Source: Desulfofustis sp. PB-SRB1
Lineage (GTDB): Bacteria > Desulfobacterota > Desulfobulbia > Desulfobulbales > Desulfocapsaceae
Length of the DNA: 64,000 bases
Direction of reading: 5' to 3'
Assembly: GCA_016722945.1 (NCBI GenBank)
Contig: JAEQMT010000023.1
Coordinates: forward strand, 124,001-188,000
Part shown: positions 59,612 to 64,000 of the stretch, in pieces
Layout of the letters: each line of letters starts with the position of its first letter
How positions within the stretch are numbered: position 1 is the first letter of the stretch
Notes under the pieces: model-generated
What the model was told of the DNA's origin: nothing
What the model saw: the letters and a program-made list of their open reading frames with translations, nothing else
Database searches by the model: none
Program-made: the position numbers and the translations under genes

Positions 59612-60990
59612 TGTATCGGAAAAATCAGCATATCCATTTCGTCGGTATCGGAGGTATCGGCATGAGCGGGATCGCTGAGTTGCTTGCCGATCTGGGCTAC
59701 AAGGTGTCCGGTTCCGATCTGCGTGGCTCCTCTATAACCGATCGGCTGGCCCGGCTGGGCTGTGAGATTCATATCGGCCACCAGGCTCAATGGGTGGAAA
59801 CGGCCGAAGTGGTAGTGATCTCGTCGGCGGTACGCGAAAACAACCCGGAAGTGGTCGCCGCCCGTGAGCGCGGTATTCCGGTTATCATGCGGGCCGAAAT
59901 GCTGGCCGAACTCATGCGTCTGAAATCCTACGGCATCGCGGTGGCCGGCAGCCACGGCAAGACCACCACCACCTCTATGCTGGGCTGGATAATGGCCCAG
60001 GCCGGACTCGATCCCACCATTGTCGTAGGCGGTAAGGTGGACAGCCTCGGCGGCAACGCCATTTTAGGAACCGGTGAGTTTATCGTGACCGAGGCAGATG
60101 AAAGCGACGGCTCGTTCTTGAAACTCTCGCCGGTGCTGGAAATCGTCACCAATATAGATCTGGAGCACCTTGACTATTATCGCGACATTCATCACATCAA
60201 GGATTCGTTTGTAAGCTTCATCAACAAGGTGCCCTTTTACGGCGCCGCGGTGGTCTGCCTGGACAACGAGCATGTCGCCTCGATTCTGCCCGCCATTAAA
60301 AAACGCACCATCACCTACGGCCTGACACCCCAGTCGGATCTCTGGGGTGAGGAGATCAACTACCGGGACAACCGGGTGTACTTTACCGTGAGGAGCGGCG
60401 ATGCGGTTCTGGGGACCATCGATGTTGCGCCACCGGGCCTGCACAACGTCTATAATGCGCTTGCCACGGTGGGGGTGGGGCGTGAACTGGGTCTTGAGTT
60501 TTCCGTCATCGCCGGGGCACTGCGCAGCTTCCAGGGGGTACAGCGGCGGATGCAGCGCAAAGGGGTAGTGGATGATATCATGGTAATGGATGATTACGGC
60601 CACCACCCCACTGAAATCCGTGCCACTCTGGCGGCTATCAGGCACGGCTGGCCGGATCGGCGTCTGGTGGTATTGTTTCAGCCGCACCGCTATAGCCGCA
60701 CGCGGGCCCTGCACGATGAATTTCTCACCTGCTTTCATCAGGCCGATATCGTCGTGGTGACAGACATCTATGCGGCCGGTGAGGAGCCCATCAAAGGGGT
60801 GAGCGGTGCCTCTCTGGTGGAAGAGATCGCCAGACGCGGGCAGCGCACCATCAGCTATGTGGATACCCTGGAAGCGGCGGTGGCGGCGGCGGCGGATATC
60901 GCCCGGCCGTACGATATCGTGCTTACCCTGGGTGCCGGTACTATTGTCCAGGCCGGCGAGCGACTGCTCACCGCCCTTAGCCGCCGGTGA
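59611..60990 (+). CDS. murC: UDP-N-acetylmuramate--L-alanine ligase MurC
   Basis: 459 aa. HFVGIGGIGMSGIAELLADL, VAGSHGKTTTTSMLGWIMAQ (ATP loop), TEADESDGSFLKLSP, NIDLEHLDYY and DDYGHHPTEIRATLAAIRHG plus FQPHRYSRTR are the family motifs. First cytoplasmic step of stem-peptide synthesis. Overlaps murG and murB. Confidence 0.97.
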   Translation: MYRKNQHIHFVGIGGIGMSGIAELLADLGYKVSGSDLRGSSITDRLARLGCEIHIGHQAQWVETAEVVVISSAVRENNPEVVAARERGIPVIMRAEMLAELMRLKSYGIAVAGSHGKTTTTSMLGWIMAQAGLDPTIVVGGKVDSLGGNAILGTGEFIVTEADESDGSFLKLSPVLEIVTNIDLEHLDYYRDIHHIKDSFVSFINKVPFYGAAVVCLDNEHVASILPAIKKRTITYGLTPQSDLWGEEINYRDNRVYFTVRSGDAVLGTIDVAPPGLHNVYNALATVGVGRELGLEFSVIAGALRSFQGVQRRMQRKGVVDDIMVMDDYGHHPTEIRATLAAIRHGWPDRRLVVLFQPHRYSRTRALHDEFLTCFHQADIVVVTDIYAAGEEPIKGVSGASLVEEIARRGQRTISYVDTLEAAVAAAADIARPYDIVLTLGAGTIVQAGERLLTALSRR

Positions 60991-61928
60991 TCTCCGCCAT
61001 GCTTGACAGGTCGCTGTTTCGTACTGAATTAACCCAGTTGCTGGGTGGCCGGGTGCGGTTTGATCTCACCCTGGCCCGCCTTACCACCATGAAGATCGGC
61101 GGGCCGGTGGGCGCCCTGATATTTGCCGAACACGTAGAAGAATGTCACCAGGTCGTCACTTTTCTTGAAAAAAACCGGACCCCATGGCGGTTGATCGGCC
61201 GGGGCTCCAACGTCCTTGCCCCTGATGAGGGCTTTGACGGGGCATTGCTGGCCCTTGGCGATGGCTTCAAAACCATCGAAAAGAGTACTGATTTGTCTGC
61301 CGACAAGGTGCTGGTCCGGGCCGGCGCCGGGCTCAGTCTCACCCGGGTGGCGGACTGGTGTGCCGCTCGTGGGCTTGCCGGTCTGGAGTTCGCCGCCGGA
61401 ATACCCGGCTGTGTTGGCGCGGCGGTGCTGAAAAACGCCGGCGCCTGGGGAAGCGAGATGGGGGCGGTGGTGGCATCCGTCACCGTGATGAACGGGCGGG
61501 AAGAACGTACCCTGCCACGATCCTGTTTGCATTTTTCCTACCGATCCCTGTGGATGGCACCCGCTCTTCCTGCTCCTCTCATAGTGGCGGCGGTGGAGTT
61601 TGAGCTGCGCCGCTCGTCCACGGTGGCGATTCGTGAACAGATGGCATATTATCATCAACTGCGCCGTGAAAAACAGCCCTTGAATCAGCCCAGCGCCGGT
61701 TCTTTCTTTAAAAATCCGCCGGGTCTTTTTGCCGCCGAGTTGATTGAGTCGAGCGGTCTCAAGGGACTGCGGGTAGGCGATGCGCAGGTGTCGACCAGAC
61801 ATGCCAACTTCTTTGTCAACCGGGGAAGGGCAACGGCACGCCAGATGATTGCGCTGATGCGGGAGGTCCAGCAGAAAGTGGAAAAACAGCATGGGGTTAT
61901 GCTGGAACCAGAGGTGGAAGTGTGGTGA
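60987..61928 (+). CDS. murB: UDP-N-acetylenolpyruvoylglucosamine reductase MurB
   Basis: 313 aa FAD enzyme. LTTMKIGGPVGALIFAEHVE, IGRGSNVLAPDEGFDGALLA (FAD site), FAAGIPGCVGAAVLKNAGAW and GSFFKNPPGLFAAELIESSG (catalytic Ser in GSFFKNP) plus HANFFVNRG. GTG start overlapping the murC stop is given; an ATG at 60999 is the alternative. Type II by its shorter C-terminus. Confidence 0.95.
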   Translation: MISAMLDRSLFRTELTQLLGGRVRFDLTLARLTTMKIGGPVGALIFAEHVEECHQVVTFLEKNRTPWRLIGRGSNVLAPDEGFDGALLALGDGFKTIEKSTDLSADKVLVRAGAGLSLTRVADWCAARGLAGLEFAAGIPGCVGAAVLKNAGAWGSEMGAVVASVTVMNGREERTLPRSCLHFSYRSLWMAPALPAPLIVAAVEFELRRSSTVAIREQMAYYHQLRREKQPLNQPSAGSFFKNPPGLFAAELIESSGLKGLRVGDAQVSTRHANFFVNRGRATARQMIALMREVQQKVEKQHGVMLEPEVEVW

Positions 61929-62932
61929 AGATAATCCGTACCCTGTTCATAAAACTTGGGTTTCTCCCCAGGAAAAAAGCTTTGAGTGGCGGCATCGACG
62001 CCGGGCGCTCCCGGTTTTCCTCACCGCCGAACCAGCCTAAATCGACAAACAAAACCGTACTGAGAAAGATCAATGAGTGGTGGCTGACCAGAAAGCCGGC
62101 TAAAAAGAGCGCCCAGATTGAAATTAAAAGAGGTATCTTTTCTCCTCGTACCCTCTGGCTCCTCTGGCTGGGTACCGCGGGGATGGTTGGTTTCTGGCTG
62201 TTTTCCAGCATCGATGGTTCTTCCCTTGTGCAGCGGGCGCTGGCCCATATCGATCTGTTTAAAATCGTGGTGGTCAGCGTTGAGGGAGAAACTCACAGTG
62301 ATGCCGAACAGATTCGGGCAAGCTCCGGGATCATGGTCAGCGAAAGTATGTTCTCGGTTTCTTCCGAAGATGTCGAGTACGCGGTCACCTCGGCGAACCC
62401 ATGGATAGCGGACGTTGAGATTATCAGGCGCTGGCCCGGCGAGATCATCATCGAGGTGGATGAATATGAGCCATATGCCCTGATGACCAGCGGCGCCGGT
62501 GGAGGAGGACGCCTCTTCTATGTGGATCGGCGCGGCCATCCCTTTGCCCCGGTGGTAGCGGGGGACGATCTTGATTTTCCGGTGATCACCGGCATTGAAC
62601 TCGAGCCGGACACTGCCGGCACCCAGGAACAACTCAGCGAACCCCTGCGGTTTCTGAACATGCTTGGCGGCAACGACCCCAACTTACCGGCCCAGTCGGT
62701 GTCGGAGATCCACCTTGACGCTGAGCACGGTATGGTGGTTCATCTGGTGGAATACCCGTTTCCCATTTTCCTGGGAACACAGATCACCAGAGAGAAATAC
62801 CATCGACTTCGCAAGGTTCTCGAGGTTCTTTACAAGCCGCGCAGACATGGCATGAACATCGGCACGGTGGACTATATCAGTATGGACTATCTGCCGGATA
62901 AAGTTATTATCAGCACAAACGAATCAGGATAA
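61922..62932 (+). CDS. ftsQ: Cell division protein FtsQ
   Basis: 336 aa bitopic protein. A basic cytoplasmic region of about 75 residues, one membrane segment (LWLLWLGTAGMVGFWLFSSI), the POTRA domain (FKIVVVSVEGETHSDAEQIR ... NPWIADVEIIRRWPGEIIIE) and the FtsQ beta domain (GRLFYVDRRGHPFAPVVAGD). GTG start overlapping the murB stop; a second GTG directly follows. It normally recruits FtsB/FtsL and through them FtsI/FtsW. Confidence 0.93.
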   Translation: MVKIIRTLFIKLGFLPRKKALSGGIDAGRSRFSSPPNQPKSTNKTVLRKINEWWLTRKPAKKSAQIEIKRGIFSPRTLWLLWLGTAGMVGFWLFSSIDGSSLVQRALAHIDLFKIVVVSVEGETHSDAEQIRASSGIMVSESMFSVSSEDVEYAVTSANPWIADVEIIRRWPGEIIIEVDEYEPYALMTSGAGGGGRLFYVDRRGHPFAPVVAGDDLDFPVITGIELEPDTAGTQEQLSEPLRFLNMLGGNDPNLPAQSVSEIHLDAEHGMVVHLVEYPFPIFLGTQITREKYHRLRKVLEVLYKPRRHGMNIGTVDYISMDYLPDKVIISTNESG

Positions 62933-62936
62933 TTGC

Positions 62937-64000
62937 ATGATGGCCGAAATATCACCCAGCGCTCACGAAGAGCAGGAAGAAGGTCCCCGCGAGATTCGTG
63001 GTGATCTGGTAGTCGGACTCGATATCGGCACCACCAAGGTGTGTTGCGTGGTGGGTGAGGCGTTTGACGACGGCATCGATATCATCGGGGTGGGTATCAC
63101 ACCGTCACTGGGCATTCGTAAAGGCGTGGTGGTCAATATCGAAAGTACCGTGGCCTCCATCCGCAGAGCCGTCAAGATGGCCGAGGATGTCGCCGGTTGC
63201 GATCTGGAATCGGTGTATGTGGGCATTGCCGGCAATCACATCAAGGGGTTCACCAGTCCCGGTATCCTCGCCATCAACGGCCGCGAGATCAAACAGGCCG
63301 ATGTCCAGGAGGTAATTGATGCGGCCCGCACCGTGAAGATATCGGAAAATCAACGAATCATTCACGTTCTGCCGCAGGAATACATGGTGGATGACCACAC
63401 CGGCATTCAAAACCCCCTGGGGATGACCGGGGTGCGGCTGGTCACCAATGTGCATATCGTCACCGCCGATATCGGCGCCGTCCATAATCTGATTACCTGC
63501 TGCAACAAGGCGGGGCTCGAGGTGACCGACATGGTGCTGGAATCGGTGGCCTCGGCCAAGGCGGTTCTCAGTCAGGATGAAATGGATCTGGGTGTTGTTC
63601 TGGTGGATATCGGCGGCGGCACCACCGATATTGCGGTGTTCTGCGACGGCACAATCCGGCAGACCGGCGAGATCGGCCTGGGCGGCCACAACCTTACCAA
63701 CGATCTCTCCATCGGCCTGCGCACCCCGCTGGGCGAGGCGGAACGGCTCAAGGAAGATTTCGGTGGGGCGCTGGCGGCGGTGATCAAGCCAAATCATGTG
63801 GTGGATGTGCCCTCGGTGGGCAGCCGCGAACCGCGCCGCGTCACCCAGAAGATTCTGGTGGACATCATCGAGGCACGGATGGTGGAGATCCTCGAGATGG
63901 TGGACCGCGAACTGGCTGTTTCCGGCCAGAAAAAACGGCTCAATGCCGGGGTGGTGATCACCGGCGGCACCGCCTTGTTGCCCAATCTTGGCGATCTGGC
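62937..64000 (+). CDS. ftsA: Cell division protein FtsA (5' part, cut by the window end)
   Basis: Open from ATG at 62937 (MMAEISPSAHEEQEEGPREI) to the window end, 354 residues visible. Actin-like ATPase that ties FtsZ to the membrane. VVGLDIGTTKVCCVVGEAFD (phosphate 1), SVYVGIAGNHIKGFTSPGIL (SHS2 domain), VVLVDIGGGTTDIAVFCDGT (phosphate 2) and GVVITGGTALLPNLGDLA (adenosine motif). An N-terminal extension of about 20 acidic residues precedes the usual start. The C-terminal membrane helix lies outside the window. Confidence 0.96.
   Translation, partial: MMAEISPSAHEEQEEGPREIRGDLVVGLDIGTTKVCCVVGEAFDDGIDIIGVGITPSLGIRKGVVVNIESTVASIRRAVKMAEDVAGCDLESVYVGIAGNHIKGFTSPGILAINGREIKQADVQEVIDAARTVKISENQRIIHVLPQEYMVDDHTGIQNPLGMTGVRLVTNVHIVTADIGAVHNLITCCNKAGLEVTDMVLESVASAKAVLSQDEMDLGVVLVDIGGGTTDIAVFCDGTIRQTGEIGLGGHNLTNDLSIGLRTPLGEAERLKEDFGGALAAVIKPNHVVDVPSVGSREPRRVTQKILVDIIEARMVEILEMVDRELAVSGQKKRLNAGVVITGGTALLPNLGDL

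Overview
The window looks like a chromosomal piece of a GC-rich Gram-negative bacterium, most likely a Desulfobacterota (Desulfobulbales-like) anaerobe. This is inferred from gene content: tandem tatA genes, a Rdx/SelW-type selenoprotein read through UGA, an exported molybdenum hydroxylase set, a fused murE-murF and intergenic palindromic repeats ending in CGGGAATCCAGT-like cores. No rRNA or tRNA gene was recognised to confirm it.

Region 1 (1-18.2 kb) is an accessory island. After two tatA paralogues come two near-identical copies (857-4078 and 10329-13550) of a four-gene transposable element: zinc-ribbon protein, DDE transposase, ExeA/TniB-like ATPase and a 53-aa ORF, with TGTT...AACA ends. 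Copy 1 interrupts an IS91-like remnant and has a 5-bp target duplication. Copy 2 sits in an IS1634-like element (8778-13972), which itself interrupts a group II intron reverse transcriptase. Between and beyond these lie minus-strand genes separated by attC-like palindromes (4548, 5057, 14932, 15418), so the island reads as an integron-cassette cluster without a visible integrase. Cassette cargo includes a coiled-coil protein plus DUF4041/T5orf172 (GIY-YIG) pair, a DUF2442/DUF4160 pair, a hexapeptide-repeat protein and unknowns. An IS1380-family transposase closes the island.

Region 2 (18.2-29.3 kb, minus strand) carries a probable purine/methylthioadenosine gene set: purine nucleoside phosphorylase, MtaD-type deaminase, two-subunit IorAB-like molybdenum hydroxylase with a Tat signal, XdhC and MocA. 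It is followed by thrC, rsfS and topB.

Region 3 (29.7-48.7 kb) is housekeeping: MBL hydrolase, lipoprotein and membrane proteins, PAP2 phosphatase, dgt, a SelW-like selenoprotein, a DtxR regulator, recN, a PP-loop ATPase, cls, a RelB/RelE-type toxin-antitoxin pair, dus, an MscS channel, CCA transferase, rlmE, yebC and ruvCAB.

Region 4 (49.1-64 kb) is the dcw division and cell-wall cluster: mraZ, rsmH, ftsL, a PBP-like gene, murE-murF fusion, mraY, murD, murG, murC, murB, ftsQ, ftsA (cut by the window end). Two things stand out. The FtsI-position protein has lost all three penicillin-binding active-site motifs, and ftsW is absent from its usual place between murD and murG.
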